Positions 23,934-37,500 of a DNA stretch of 60,283 bases are shown in pieces; within the stretch, counting starts at the first letter, position 1; each line of letters starts with the position of its first letter. Location of the stretch: positions 1-60,283 of the forward strand of contig MU266498.1 in NCBI GenBank assembly GCA_021014945.1, written 5' to 3'. The stretch comes from Leucogyrophana mollusca. Taxonomy: Eukaryota > Basidiomycota > Agaricomycetes > Boletales. The notes below the pieces were generated by a model, which ran no database searches, was not told the DNA's origin, and was given only the letters and a program-made list of their open reading frames with translations. The translations under genes and the position numbers were made by a program.

Positions 23934-26900
23934 ATGTCGGAAGCCGCCCTTGAACGCCAAATCCGCCCCATCTACGGTTAGCTTTCTAGACGCTGCCTAC
24001 ACTCCCAAGTGTCACTTTTTAAATCTCTTGCAGATGCGCTGGATATTGGTTCTAACAAGTCTGCGATCGTCACATGCAACAAACTGATCAAAAAGTACCC
24101 GAAGAACACGCTGGTCAAGGTGTGTACGGAGCGCTTCGTCCGCCGCTGGGATGATAATATCGTGAACAGGCTCTGAAAGCTCTTGCGCTCGTGCGTTCGC
24201 AAAAAGTCGAAGAGTCACTCGCGATTTGCGATGACGTCCTTGCAGCCAAATCGACGGATGATGCTACGCTGTCGGCGATGATGCACGTTCTCAGAGGCCT
24301 CGGCCGACGTACGTTCTCGCTCCTGCTAAACAGTATATTGACTAAACGCGTCACTTGGACTGCAGACACGGACATGGTGATGATGTTCGAGGATGCTTAC
24401 AAACAGCAGCCCCATAACGAAGAGCTTGGCGCTCAGACCTTCTTCGCCAACGTCCGTACCGGGAATTGGAAAGCTGCTCAGCAAGTCCGTCACAGTCTCA
24501 TCTCTACCAATCAGCACCGTTAATCTATTCTCTATATTAAGATAGCAACTCGTATGCACAAGCAATTCCAGGAAGACCGATATCTCTACTGGAGTGTCAC
24601 GGGAGCCATTCTTCAGGTTTGTGGGTCGCGCTCAAGATGTCTGCTCGAATAACGAACAGTGCAAACAGGCAAATGACCCGGTTACTCCTCCCAACATGCG
24701 GACGTTGCTCTACAAACTTGCTCATCGACTTGTGACATCGTCTCCCACCCCATCGTACCTCAGCGCCGATCGCTTCCACTTGCACCTCACCATTCTTCGC
24801 GAGCTACAACTCTTTGACGAGGCGAACACCCTGTTGGAGAGTGAAATCGGCAGGGCCATTTGCTCTACTAGTCTCGCTTGCGATGAGCTGCGGCGCGAAA
24901 TATGGCAAATGCGGGGCTTGTGGAAAGAGGAGGGTGAGCAGGCACAAGCGAAAATCACTGATAAAAAGTGAGTAGGCGTTCAACGCGTTCTCTATGCGGG
25001 TCCTCACTCCCTGTCCTTGAAGCGATCGCAACTGGCTCGAGTTTTTGTCTGTGCTGAATGGCGCCTTCTCACCCATATCACGAGACTCTGAACCAAGCGA
25101 CGAGGCGAAAGCAGAGTGCTCCGAGAACCTCACCAAAACACGTGCTTTCCTCAACAATATCGCGGAAACATATGGGGTGAAAGACCGTTCGGGTCTTTTG
25201 GCTCTTCTGGAGTTAGAAAAACGTGCTTATGCCCACAAACTATCACCAGGTTTGCTATGCTTGCCCCGAAAGCCCAATGGCGTTCCTCATCCCCGCATTT
25301 ATCAGATCAGACTGAAATCTACAACTTAATGGTGAAGTATTTCGGCCAGTTTGGCGACAAGGCATGCTGTTACGAGGACTTCAGGCCCTATAGTGACCTT
25401 GAAGGCGATATTCTTGCTCAATGGACGTCCTTCCTCGACTCACAGACGCCCTCGTTTGTGAGTACTCTCCGCCAAGTTGCTGTTATGGTGCGCTTATGTT
25501 TCATCACCCTCTAGGCTAGCATCGGTGACCTCCAAAGGTGCATCAACGTCCGCAAACTTCAACGAGTGAACCTCCCGCCTTCTCAGCTTACACCGGAGTT
25601 GGAATCAGGTCTCGCTGCGCAGTACATTCAAGAGTATCTCGAAGGTCTACCCTTGGGAGCAGATCTACCAGCGACCGACCTCCAGCCCGCAGACGATCTC
25701 GTCATCCTAGCAGGCCATGCTTTCATTAGCTTATGGACAATAACGCAGGAAGCCGCGCCTCTGTACAATGCTGCCGCTGTGCTCGAGTTTGCCTTGACTA
25801 AAAGCCAGCTCTCGTTCCAAATTCGGCTATTGCTTGTCAGGATATACCGCTTACTTGGTACGTTCATTTGCCCATCATAAAACCTCCCAAGTCACCTCCA
25901 TTCCCTGTACCGCCAGGCGCACCATCCCTCGCCCTTGAGCACTATCGCTTGATAAATGTGAAGCAGGTCCAGAATGACACGCTATCGCATTTCGTTCTGA
26001 CAAGAGCTTTGACATTCTCATTGGCTGCGACTGGTGACTTGACATACCCTTCGGAGTGCCTGGAGTCCAGTCAGATATATATGAACAATTCTCAAGAGGT
26101 ATTCGGAAATTTCGTTGCCATGATTTTATTGATCCTAACTTCATTGTCAGACCGCGGATTTCATTGTGCGAGCATTTACGGCCGAGAAGTATAGTCAAGT
26201 AAGCCCCCATACCATTGTTTCGTCGCGACAGAGAGCTCACCGCCCTTAAGATACCCGACTTCATCACATTCGAGGATAGACTTGATAATTCTCTGCAACG
26301 GGATGTCGTAAAAGTGGAACATGTCCGCATGCGCATGACACATGAGCCACTAAACTCGGACCTGATCGACATGGAGCTTATTGAGCTCAAGTTCATTTTC
26401 AACCGCTGTGAGTAACGCCGTTTGGCGACCCGACATTCCCCTAACCTCGCCTCGCAGCCCACCACGACAACCGAGACTTTGCAACCCTACCCAATTATCA
26501 GCCTAGATGTCAACCTTCTCTGGACCAGCAGACACTGCTCTTCGGGAACTCGTCGGGTGTCAGTCATACTTCCTTTCTGCCCTTTGTACCTGGCTCATCT
26601 CACATCCCTCTATAGCAAGGTTGGTTGTGGGTTTTTCTCAAGATATATATCCGGGCATTCCAACAAGCCAGCGATCTCGATGATACCGTGGAAGACAAGT
26701 TGTTGATCGGTGACCGCCCGAAGCAGAGCAACGACCCCGAGAACAAGTTACCGCTGAAGGAACGCTTAGCGAACCGAAAACCGGAGGAGCTAGAGGAGGT
26801 ATGATATTCCGATGACATGAACCCGGGAGCCCTATCTCATATTCCCGTGTGTTCAAGTTAACAGCCGATGAGCTGGGACTTCTTGACTGGGCGACCGCAC

Positions 26901-27769
26901 TCGGTGATTGGCTCGAACCATACCATGATCACACGCGACCTCCACCAGCTGCAGTCTTAGCTGAAGCCTCCAAACAATCTGAGCTGAAGACTGGACTTCC
27001 TTTGAGAGGGATTGATGTCAAGCCACTCAACGGGGAGGCTTCCAACGGTCATCCAAAGAAGGATGAAGAAGCTCCCCCTGTGAAGGAAGCGCCCGAACTA
27101 GTTTCCAAGTATTTCGAAAGTACGAGCGAACCGTTCCATCGATGTTCATTCTCACTCATAAATCGCTTTCAACTGCTCAGGTATGGGTGCTCGTTTCAAA
27201 GAACTGCTCGATGGCAAAGCCCTACCATCGGAACTGCTACATGTAGCAACTATCACCCAGGAGGTAGGTTATATTCTGTATAACACCATGATCTCAGGCC
27301 AATTCACCCGGGCAGGCTTTCATTTTGTTTGCGGTGGAGACCATGCGTTTCAAGTCTGCCTCAGTTGTGAAAATACACAAACTCGGCGCTGTGAGCAAAC
27401 CGTCTATCAAAACTTTCTGTCACTAACGCATTGTTATCAGCTCGTTCAAATGTTTAAAGACATACGAACGAAAGCTAGCTGTGTGCTCAAGGAGATGGCG
27501 ACTGAGCTGGTCAAAATAAGCGAGCGGGAGGGCACTGCCGAATCCCGAAAGGTTTTCGTCGATGTATGCAAACCCATCATGACTTCACCAACTGTGAGTG
27601 ACTTTTGTCACTCGACCTGAATATGATTGCTAATACCTCGCTGCTTCACTAGATAAGCCATGACTTTGTCCTCACTGTTGCGAAGAGTGTCTGCGACGCT
27701 CGCAAAAAGGTGCTAGAAGGGATCGGCAAGGGAGCGATGAAAATCTGCGCAGCCCATGGCCAATCTTGA
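23934..27769 (+). CDS. NAA25: N-terminal acetyltransferase B complex auxiliary subunit (NAA25/Mdm20)
   Basis: Ribosome-associated TPR scaffold that partners the catalytic subunit NAA20 to acetylate Met-Asp/Glu/Asn/Gln N-termini. The start at 23934 gives MSEAALERQIRPIYDALDIG after an intron with acceptor CTTGCAG, then SNKSAIVTCNKLIKKYPKNT and LVKALKALALVRSQKVEESL, i.e. N-terminal TPR repeats typical of the family. Later exons read MFEDAYKQQPHNEELGAQTF, FFANVRTGNWKAAQQ, QFQEDRYLYWSVTGAILQ and YLSADRFHLHLTILRELQLF. The C-terminal exons are helical and end with KVLEGIGKGAMKICAAHGQS at 27769. Many short introns; I read the family from the first third and the general helical layout, and did not resolve every splice site. 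Confidence 0.88.
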
Positions 27770-28129
27770 TTCGGATATATCATAGCTCTTGGATACAACG
27801 ACGGACGACTACTGACGACTTAATAGACGAACACCACTCATAATAAATACCACTGCGCCGATCAACGTAGTCATGCCTGCTCTTCAAAGCAAATATGTGA
27901 CGCGAATTCAAGCGTAGTCAGGTCGTCTTCCAATCGTTGAGGTGCTGTTTTCTGCGTATTTTTGCCCGTAGACGGTCATGGTGGACATGATCAAGACCGT
28001 GACTCAGGGGCAAGCGTGACGCCTACGCCCTCCGTGACACGTGACGTGTGACATATCGCGTTTCTTCAATCGATTTTGAATCCCGCCTCGTTCGCCTTAT
28101 TCTGTCCTCTGTTCGTCTCGTCAACCGCG
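27770..28129. other. Intergenic, promoter of RPA32
   Basis: 360 bp between NAA25 and the RPA32 gene on the same strand. It contains a cluster of ACGTGAC-like repeats near 28035-28055 (GTGACACGTGACGTGTGACA), a short palindromic run resembling E-box (CACGTG) sites. No open frame of note. Confidence 0.45.
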
Positions 28130-29280
28130 ATGAGCCAATGTATGCTGATATTAGTGGCGAAAATAGCTTACTGACCAGATAACTCGCAGACGAGAACAAC
28201 TACTATGCTAACAGTGGCGCTGGAGGAGGTGCAGGGTACCTGACAGGCGGTTCGCCCTATGGCAGCGCCAGCGGTAGCCCAGGTGGATTTGGACGTGTCC
28301 GTTTGATTCCTCTTATGTCTCTCAGTACTATGCTCAGCCCCTCTTCAGCGAAGCGAAATATCTCACTCTCTACGTCCCCTCACTGTTCATCAGCTCAACG
28401 AAGCAGTCCAAGCTCACTCTGACGCTGAGTGGGTGCTAGAAGACGCGGAAATTGGTCAGGTGTGTCAGACGCATATTTTTGCCTCTTTGGTTCTCATTTT
28501 CTCTCAGGTGACCGTAGTTGCGCACGTCGTCACCATAAATCCCCAAACCACGAACAACTTGTACTGGCTAGACGATGGCACAGGCCGGATTGAAGCGCGT
28601 CATTGGACCGATTCGTCGTTGGATGAGGGTGCTGAAAGCAGTGAAGGCATAAGGTAAGTTCTATCCCGCAAGATCGCCGAGTCGAAGCTCTCAGCTATGA
28701 TTAGGGAAGGCACCTATGTGCGGGTATCTGGAAGCCTGAAGATGTTCGGAAACAAGAAATATATCAACGCTACCCACCTTCGACCTGTCAAATCGGTGGA
28801 TGAGATTTACTTCCACCTTTTGGAGGCCATGACCGTCACCTTAATATGGACAAAGGGACCAGTGAGTTACTCCTGGGTCAATTGCTATTCACTACTCATT
28901 CAAAACTAGCCTCCGCGTCCTGGACAAAACCCACAAGATGTGGTCGCAAGAACTGGCGCAGCAGGGTCGTCTGCATATAGCGCACATTCCCATGCAACTG
29001 CTTCAAACGACCAATATGCACAACTTTCCAAAATGCAACGCGCAATCATATATTTCATCAGGGATCAGCCTGAAAACAAGGAAGGTGTCCACGTTGGAGC
29101 CATCGCTCGGGCTGTCCGTGAGGATGCGGACGCTGGTACGATTGGGTAAGTCTTTGACTTTCGTCCTTGTCACCCTCTAAAGTTTGCTTGAATCACCGCA
29201 GAGATGCTTTGGACAAGCTTATGGATGACGGTCTCGTGTTCACCACAATCGATGACTCGCACTTCAAAGTCGCTGATTGA
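28130..29280 (+). CDS. RPA2: Replication protein A 32-kDa subunit
   Basis: Middle subunit of the RPA single-strand DNA-binding heterotrimer used in replication, repair and checkpoint signalling. The ATG at 28130 is split from the next exon by an intron, giving MSQYENNYYANSGAGGGAGY, a Gly/Ser-rich N-terminus that in other fungi is phosphorylated. Then come LRPLTVHQLNEAVQAHSDAE and the OB fold, VTVVAHVVTINPQTTNNLYW and DDGTGRIEARHWTDSS, with EGTYVRVSGSLKMFGNKKYI. A linker leads to the winged helix QYAQLSKMQRAIIYFIRDQP ... IGDALDKLMDDGLVFTTIDD, ending SHFKVAD at 29280. All expected parts are present. A diverged paralogue follows 180 bp downstream on the same strand. Confidence 0.93.
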
Positions 29281-29459
29281 ATCGCCTGACCATCTAACAC
29301 TATACTGTAGACTAATGCAATGTATTATCTGTGAACACTCTTGTATCGATCTCAAACCATGAGTAGTACACCGAGTTGTGTTTGTGTTGCTAAGGACACA
29401 AGCGAGTCCATCGAGTTTGCTACATTCGGCCGCTTTATTTACAACAACTTGAACTTGAA

Positions 29460-31125
29460 ATGTTGCGACCAGTAACGGTCTTGCAAGTCCTGGGCGCGAA
29501 GCAAGAGTACAATCGCGCTGACCTTACCATCGACGACCGACCTATTTTAAACGTAAGTGCCCTCTAGAACGTCCTGCTCGACAGCATACAGCCATCTCAG
29601 TGATCTTCGAGGTTCTGTTTGTTGGGCATATCATCTCCGTCGAGCTCAGGTCCTCGACGACCATACACTACATCTTCGAAGACGGTACTGGCCGACTTTC
29701 TGCATCTCGAGCCCTTAATAGTCCGGAAACGGGCTTGCAGTTCCACACTCCAGAATACGAAGCCGAGCATGATGAAACAATGTTGTAGGTGTCCGACCGG
29801 TCATGCCATAGCCCCCTGACTCAACCGGGAGATGATTCCTTACAAAAATGGTCTATTCAGCTCTGGCCGTTACGCGCGAATATGTGGCAAAATCAAGCGT
29901 TTCAACCACCAGACTCACCTGGATGTTGAAATCATCCATCCCGTGGACTATTACGAGGTCATGTACCATCTTTTACATGTGGTAACAACGACGCTTACCT
30001 TCGAACGTGGCCGTCCAGTGAGTGAAAACCATCTGCTAGTTGCACATTTGACTGACTTCTTTTCCGCAGCTAGATGGGGGAAATACTACTCAGCCCCTGC
30101 GGTGGGATGACGAGGCCCTGGACAATCCCAGCGACGCGATGGTCATTTGTCCGGACGATAATGCCATTCCCGGATGCTCTGAGCTCGTACATGAAACCGC
30201 GACTGCGCCCCCATCGCAAGCTACTGCCACGCAAACGTCTCCTAGCGAGGCCGGGCGCCTAGACGCTACAATACCCAACCTCTCTGCAATGTCCGCTGTA
30301 CCTCCCAACGACAAGCCTAAAGGCATGGGCCAGGCTGTTAATAAAACGCCAGCATATACATCCTTTCTCGGGCTCTCGCCAGATCCCGATGATGCTACCG
30401 GTTCTCGAACTATTCCAGAAGCCCCATTCGACGTTACCATGTCTGAGAGCCCACCGACTCGTCCTGTCACCCCCGTAGACAAAGGGAAGGGGAAAGCTCC
30501 GGCCTATCGGTCATTTCTAGGGCTGTCACCGGATGGTGATGATGAAGAGGTATACAGCTCCCCACCAGGAGATCCGGCTCCGCCAGCGGCACCTGCTACC
30601 GCTGGGCCCAGCCTTTCGAAACCACCACCTACTCAGCTTCTTGATTCCACCACCACCACAGCCTCGGGCTCTCACATCATGACCTCTTCAGCGGTCGAAA
30701 TTGACCCACTTCCAGGCCTCCCGCACAGCACCACGACTCCCCCACATAATACACCTATTTTTCAACCGTCGACTACTTCCTTGGATAACTTCGAAGCAGC
30801 CCTCAGGATTCAGTCGCCTCCCACTGCGAAGAGACTATGTAAATATGCTTCCTTGACACCGCTTCAACGCGAAATCATACTGTTTGTCCACAACGCTGCC
30901 CGTGCCCACCCGGAAGGCGTTTCGGGCATCGATATCTCAGCTGGCCTCCAACCCAGGTGCGGTCAGACCAAAGAGTCGATCTTGTGAGTCTCATCGACAC
31001 CATTCACTGAACGCGAATATAACCGCGATTCGCACACAAGGCAGGTAGTGTGTCATCTAGAAGACGATGGGCTTCTTTACTACCCAATGTTCCCGCTTGA
31101 CGACCGCCTGCTGGTCAATTGGTGA
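29460..31125 (+). CDS. Diverged RPA32-like protein (OB fold, long disordered linker, winged helix)
   Basis: The order of parts is that of RPA32, but the sequence is far diverged. The ATG at 29460 gives MLRPVTVLQVLGAKQEYN, so the phospho-tail of RPA32 is missing. The OB fold reads VLFVGHIISVELRSSTTIHY and IFEDGTGRLSASRALNS, where RPA32 has DDGTGRIEARHW; the conserved Trp is lost. Then come YARICGKIKRFNHQTHLDVE and HPVDYYEVMYHLLHVVTTTL. A Pro/Ser/Thr-rich linker of over 200 residues contains a repeated motif, PAYTSFLGLSPDPDD and PAYRSFLGLSPDGDD. The winged helix is LTPLQREIILFVHNAARAHP, then after an intron QVVCHLEDDGLLYYPMF, ending LLVNW. An upstream frame from 29358 could add residues. Function unknown; an alternative or stage-specific RPA subunit is possible. 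Confidence 0.78.
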
Positions 31126-31594
31126 ACGCAAGCATCGCATGTCTAGGACCCTCTATGCACCAAATTACATGTCATATCCATCAACACTACGTAGCTCCGA
31201 TAACTACGTCGCATATTTCTAACATGGACCGTCAATCTGCATCTTCCACTTGGCGTGACCATCCACCAGTGCCTGAGTGATCTCTTTGGTGTTCAGGTGC
31301 TTCGCGAAAGGTCATCCACTGGTTATAGATTACGCAGACTTGGACTGTGAGCACTCGTAATATTGCAATATCACACGAGTTATGGGGTGCATGGTTGTCA
31401 TTATATACGCAATGTGTGGCAGCGTAGTAATGAGTACAGTACATAGTCCCGATCGAGCTTGTTCCGGAGATGTCGTCCAGTGAAGCTGCCCTGCGGCCGC
31501 ATTGCACAACCCATTTCTTTACGTCTACCATCTGTTCCTAAACCGTGAGTTATGGTCGCATCGTGGGTTTAAGCACTCTTGAACACCGCCCGCT
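31126..31594. other. Intergenic, upstream of ATG2
   Basis: About 470 bp with no supported gene. The minus-strand frame 31232-31531 has no recognisable features. Promoter and 5' leader of ATG2 are expected here. Confidence 0.45.
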
Positions 31595-34500
31595 ATGTCC
31601 TCCTGGTATTCGTCATGGTTCTCGGGCCTCCCATCATTCGACTTTGCTCTACCATCGGGAATACAACGACGCTTCTTCTCGTTCATCCTCAAGAGATCAC
31701 TCGGGCATCTATTGAAGCCCGGGCAGCTGGATCTTCATCAGATAGACTCGCAGATTGGGTCCGGTTATGTTCAAGTGAAAGACCTCGAACTGGATGACCA
31801 AGTGCGTTACGCCCCAAGCTGTTCGTTGTCCGCTGCAGTGCTTACCCCACTTTCAGGCCGTCAATGCCCTACTCTCAGGACTTCCTGTGACATTGCACGA
31901 CGGCTCAATCTCCTGCGTGACTGCCCGCATCCCCTTCCCAAACCCTCTCACTTCTAGCGTTGGACTCTCAGTGCAGTCACTTCGGCTCACTCTCCATGTG
32001 AACCCAACGAATCCACATCACCCGCCACAGCCTAACCCCAATCTCGCTGACTCAGTTGTATCTGTTGCGGAAACTTTCATTCATAACGAACTCAGTCCCC
32101 GAGAAGAGGCCGCTCTGCGCGAATCACTCCACCCAGGTCCACATGTCGAACCGCCATTCAACGATGACACGGGCCGGGATCTTCCTGGTGGGCTTGATCC
32201 TTTTATCACCAATCTTGGCGACGAAGAGCAACATGGAGACGTTGACCCCGCTGGCGTCTCTGTGTTTGCTACGTTCATCGAACGACTACTCGCGAGATTC
32301 GAGTTCTCCGCTTTGGACACGAAGATCACGCTTGTTCACCCTGGCCAAGCGAGTTTCACTCTTTCCATACCTGAAATCCGCTATGGCACCGAAACTCCAG
32401 AGACTGCAAGTAGTTCGCACGGAGGTGACGACCAGACAGTCGAGGTTGTTGGAGGTGAACATGAGAAAGTGCAAGATCTTGTTCGGACTGTCTCGATTTC
32501 AGGTGTGACTCTGACATCTCGGAGCCTCCGTCCTCTGGTTTCGAATTCCCCCGCGACAACCCCGAGCACATTGTCACCCGCCTCACCCACCTCTTCTAGA
32601 TACACATCACGTCCTCGTTCTCCTTCCATTCCTCGATCAGTCTCGCCCGCCTCCTCCTCATCTTCCCTCGACGAAGAGACGCAGCTTCTCATGTCACAAT
32701 CTCTGGCTTCTCTCCCGCCCAGGCCACAGTTGCGTGCAGCATCACCAGCAAGCTCAGTGACCAGTAGCATGTATCAAAGTGCCATTTCTGCGGTACACGG
32801 TAGCTCATCTATCAGCGTTCCGGGAGCTCGCTCGCAACACCTGGATCGTATCAACACCGACCATCTTCGTCACGATGGCACGCCGCGACAGGGCTTTCAT
32901 CTTGGAGGGCAGCATGGGCCGCTAGGGTCTTTGGTTGAAGAAGACATGATAATGTCATTCGGGGTGGAACCTGTAGTGATTCGGTTGAAGACACCCCTCC
33001 TGCATCGCGCAACCAGTGTACCTGAGGAGGGCTCACCGGTGTATTCGTCATCTGCAGCCCAACAAGAGGATTCCCCTCAGGAGAAAGAAAGGCTTCAATT
33101 GTCTATCTCTTCCGGCGTTCTTGCATTCGCATTGCGTGCTTGTCATGTTCGCATGCTGCTGGATATCTTGAACATCCTGGGATCATATTCTCCCCCTCCA
33201 CCCCCTCCACCAAGTCCAGCGTCGTCAACGAAGCCGGGCTTGCTTGATATTGGTCTAGAGGCAAGAATGAACATCAGGGGGATAGCGATTCTTCTTATAC
33301 CCGTGACATCCATTACCAGCCAACACCTTGAAGAGTTTTATGCTCGACCCCTCAAGCCACCGATGTGGCCGTTTGGCTATGTGCGGGCTTTGCTGGAGAA
33401 TATATCGGGGTCACTCGTCCTTCCTGGCATACACTCAGAAGGGTCGCAGTCAGCTGGTGGTCTAGTCGGCGGTGGCGCCCAGGCAACAGGCCCTTCTACT
33501 TCCAAATCTTCCCCGCCCGTCTCTGCCAGCCTCGCTCTCGCCGAGATGTCGATCTTCGCCTTCCATGCAGTCTCCCCAACTGTACCGCGAACAGCTGAGC
33601 CATCTGCATCACCGGTGCTGATCACCGACCCACACCTGATAAACCAATACTCAATCCGGCAGTCACGACCACCTTTCAGTGGAGCATCGAAGCAGGGGCG
33701 ACCTCCAAGTGATATGCAATTGGCAACATTCGATGCAGTTGATTGGACTCTATCGAAGCATGTGACTGGCTCAGCGAAGCTGTCTACTTGGCGAACCCGG
33801 CCTAAACATGTGCCATCGAGGAGTAGCGATCGTTTCACGCATCAGAGTCCACGGATGGCCACTCCTAGCCTACCTTCTCCTCCTCCGAGAGCGACAGGAG
33901 GTGGTATTCTGGATGAACGAGACGACATAGCCCCAGCGGTTTCGGTGGTGGTGCAGGGTCCTCCCATGGCTGCTCGCCCACGATCGAATAGTGCCACCCG
34001 CACAGTGGAAGTGCAAATTGCCCCACTACACTTCTTCGTGGACCTTGGTATAATGCTGGATGAAGGCAACTTACTTCCATTCGTCGAGGAGATCATGAGC
34101 GTTGACAATCTCAGTCGCCCACCCGTGGGGTCAGATCAGAGTGGTGATAACAGGGATCGGGACAGTGAAGAGGACGAAGCCTGCGAGAGTGGTCCAGAAG
34201 ACGAAGGGATGGCAGTGCCGTCTGGTGCAAGACCTCGATACATGACAGATCGAGAGCAAGAAAGAGAGCGGGAGCGAATGCGTCTAGAGAGACTTGTTCT
34301 CGAAGATTTGAATCTTGACTTGGATTACCGGACAGAGGTGCCTCCCAGGACCCGGGTCATTGGCCGTAAAACAGGTCGAAAAGTAAGCCAGCATGTCCAT
34401 CAAACGAATTTTTGTTTTATTCATGCCTGGTAAAGGCCAGAAACAACGCAGCAGGAGATCAGCGACCAGCTGTCTTGGTTGGGCTACCAATGATACGCGT

Positions 34501-37500
34501 TGAAGTTCGCTGTCCACCCCCGCCACTTCGATCACCTCGGTCAGGGTCATTGATTTTGGATCTGCAAAATATTCGTGTCTCGAACAAGTCCTTTGAGAGG
34601 GCGAAGCCTGCATTAAAATTTTCGGATGCTTCATCGACCCCGGCTCACTCTCGAGGTAGTTCCACAAGATCAGAGCTACTAGCCGCTCAATGCCAAAGAG
34701 TTGTTATGGCCTACTCATCGGCTGGTAGCACCAAGGCCACTGTTTTCTTGACGCTCGGGTCCCTTCCCGCAGTTGAGGGAATGGCAAGCGGGGGTGGTTA
34801 TCCTGGAAAAAGTACTCTGCTTTCCGTAGAACCCCCTCAATCATCGCTGCCTCTCCGCATCCTACTAGCACAATCAAGTCAGGATGCTGCCGGTAACTCC
34901 AGAGCAACAGGGACCACTGTAACAGTCGATGTTCCTTTAGTGAACGCTATCCTCTCAAAAGACATCTTTGATGGCTTGCAGCAGTGGGCCGACGACGTCT
35001 CGCAAATTATGGAGCGCAGTCTTAACAAATTCGGTGAGACGGACACCGAGAAGGCCTTGAGTCGAGACCCTAGCCTCATTGGAAGCCGGTTCTTTGCTAA
35101 GTCGAGAAGAGTGGACAGTAGAAGTAGCGATGGGAGTGGATTTGGTCCGCATGTGGGGAAACCAGAGCCCAAAGGTGAAACTGTGATAAAGGTAGCTGTC
35201 ACCGAAGGTGCGCGATCGGCGGTCGCATTCAGTGCACCCTGTGCTAACACATTACCTTCAGCCCTCATACGAGTGCTATTGCCACGCGCAGACGAAGCTT
35301 CGAACGCCGTGCGTCCTTTCGATGTTCATGCTTCCGATCTCGATATGCTGCTTGAGTTGAAGCCAGAAGGGAAGGTACGTGATATCCCTGTGCCGTTGAT
35401 GTGCACGTTGACGATCTGCGTGGGGTTTTCAGGATGAAACCGTCGTCACTGCGAGCGTTCTTGACCTTGGGATTACTGACGCAACCATCAATGGAGAAAC
35501 CGTCCCGTTACTGTCGCTTTCCGCTCCTCGTAGTTTGGTACTGATGTTCTCTTCTTTACCTCTCCGCTTGCTTAACATGGTTTAGTCGTCAGTGCCTAAA
35601 CCAATGGTCAAGGTTACCTTCACTTCGTTCGTCGTGCCCGAGACTACAGCCAAAGAGTCAAAGATAAGGCTGACACTTTGGGGCTTCACCTTCCACGCGC
35701 TTCCGGATATGCAATGGACCTCTGATTTGGGCCGTTTCGCTAAGGCGCCTCCGGGAGTATGTGATCACTTGCCTGATGCTTCACTTATATATTCATTAAA
35801 GACATCCAGGTGTTTGAGTCCGTTGTTCCCTCCGAGCGAACGCGTATTGCGATATGTATCATGGACAGCTCGATCAAGGCGACCGCATCTCGCCACTCAG
35901 GTGCGGCGGTGCTTCACATAGGAGCGACAGACCTATCTACAGAGCTAGTTGGAAATTCCACTGAACTTGGATTCAAGCTGTCGATTCCATCGATATCTCT
36001 CCTTTTTGTGGATTCGTTGTCCGACGTGTCTGAGGATAATGGAATAGACACAGCGAAAAGGCGCGGCAGTGATAACCTTGGGATATGGAAGGTGAGTCTC
36101 GACGCGACGTGACCATTTGTTGGTAACTGGAACGCTATTCCAATAGAGTGCCGGCTATGCACTCATTACGGAGATCGTAAACTTGGACCTTTCATGCAAA
36201 ATCGACAGTTCGTCAATACCCTCGGATACTCGCGTAAGTAGCTACCCCCTTTGCAACTGCATCGCTCATCATGACTACAGATTATCTTAAATCGCCTCGG
36301 CCTGCGTATTCATATATGTGCCGACACTCTCGCCGCCGTCACCGGATTTATTAGCGATCTGACCGCAGGTCCCAACCCCTCTGTTCCCGAACCGTATGCA
36401 TAGCCCTACTTGACCTTGGACTTTAGACTTATTCTGTTCAGGCCCCGAGCTCCAGTCAAGAAGGCACCTGCAGCCATCATTGAATACTCCACAACGCGCA
36501 ATATGATGGGTAAGCTTAGTGGCACAGTTCTTCCTTCGTTGTATCTCTTTAATATTCGTTTCAGGATCTGTCGATGAAGAAGCTTTCAGGAAAGTCCCCG
36601 AAGTTGGAACGATGCCAGATATGATCAGCGACGATTTGCCGTCGAACTTGGATTATCTGGACGCTTCTTTTGGCACCGCGGCTGGTCTTCGCGAACTCCG
36701 AGATGACGATCTTGACGACTTCGACACGGAAGAGGCGAGTGGACGAACGACTCCGACTACAGGACACAAAATAGGAGTGGTGTCCAATGTGGGCGGAGAA
36801 ACGATCAAAATCAATCGTCCACTTAAATTCGTTGACAACTACTACGATACTCTCGGCCCGGGGCATGCAGAGGACGTGGAGCAGTAAGATTCATTCTTGC
36901 ATCTTTGCGCCATGCTCACCCACCGACAGATACGGTGACACGACTTTGCGGATTCGTGTTCACAGCTGCGATATCACCCTTTTCCTATACGATGGTTATG
37001 ACTGGGCCCGCACTCGAAAAATTATCGAACAAGAGGTGAAGGACATGCGCAGGCGGCTTGCTAAGATCAGACAGCTCGTTGCCACAGGACAAACTCAGGA
37101 CCCTGACATGGAGGAAACAAGCGCTCTACTATTCAATTCCATGCACATCGGCTTAGACCGGGACCTTGACGACCTGGAACCTGGCGCTCTCATTGCCGCT
37201 ATCGACGAAGAGCTGAACGACAACTTTGAGACAGATACTCAAAGCTCCTGGCAATCATTGCATCCCGCTTCTCCGGGCCAACCGCACACGCGTTCGCCCC
37301 GCGTGCACGGCAGACGGCTTACAAGATCGAAAGGACCTTCAATTGAAATCAGGCTGTCGAGTTTGGATGCGGAAGTAGATCATTATCGCCCAGGGGAAGC
37401 CATGGTCTCTCGGACTTTAGCTGTCGTTAAGGATCTGGAGATCCTCGACCACATCAAGACCTCAACCTGGCGTAAATTCCTCACCGATTTGCGAGCCGAT

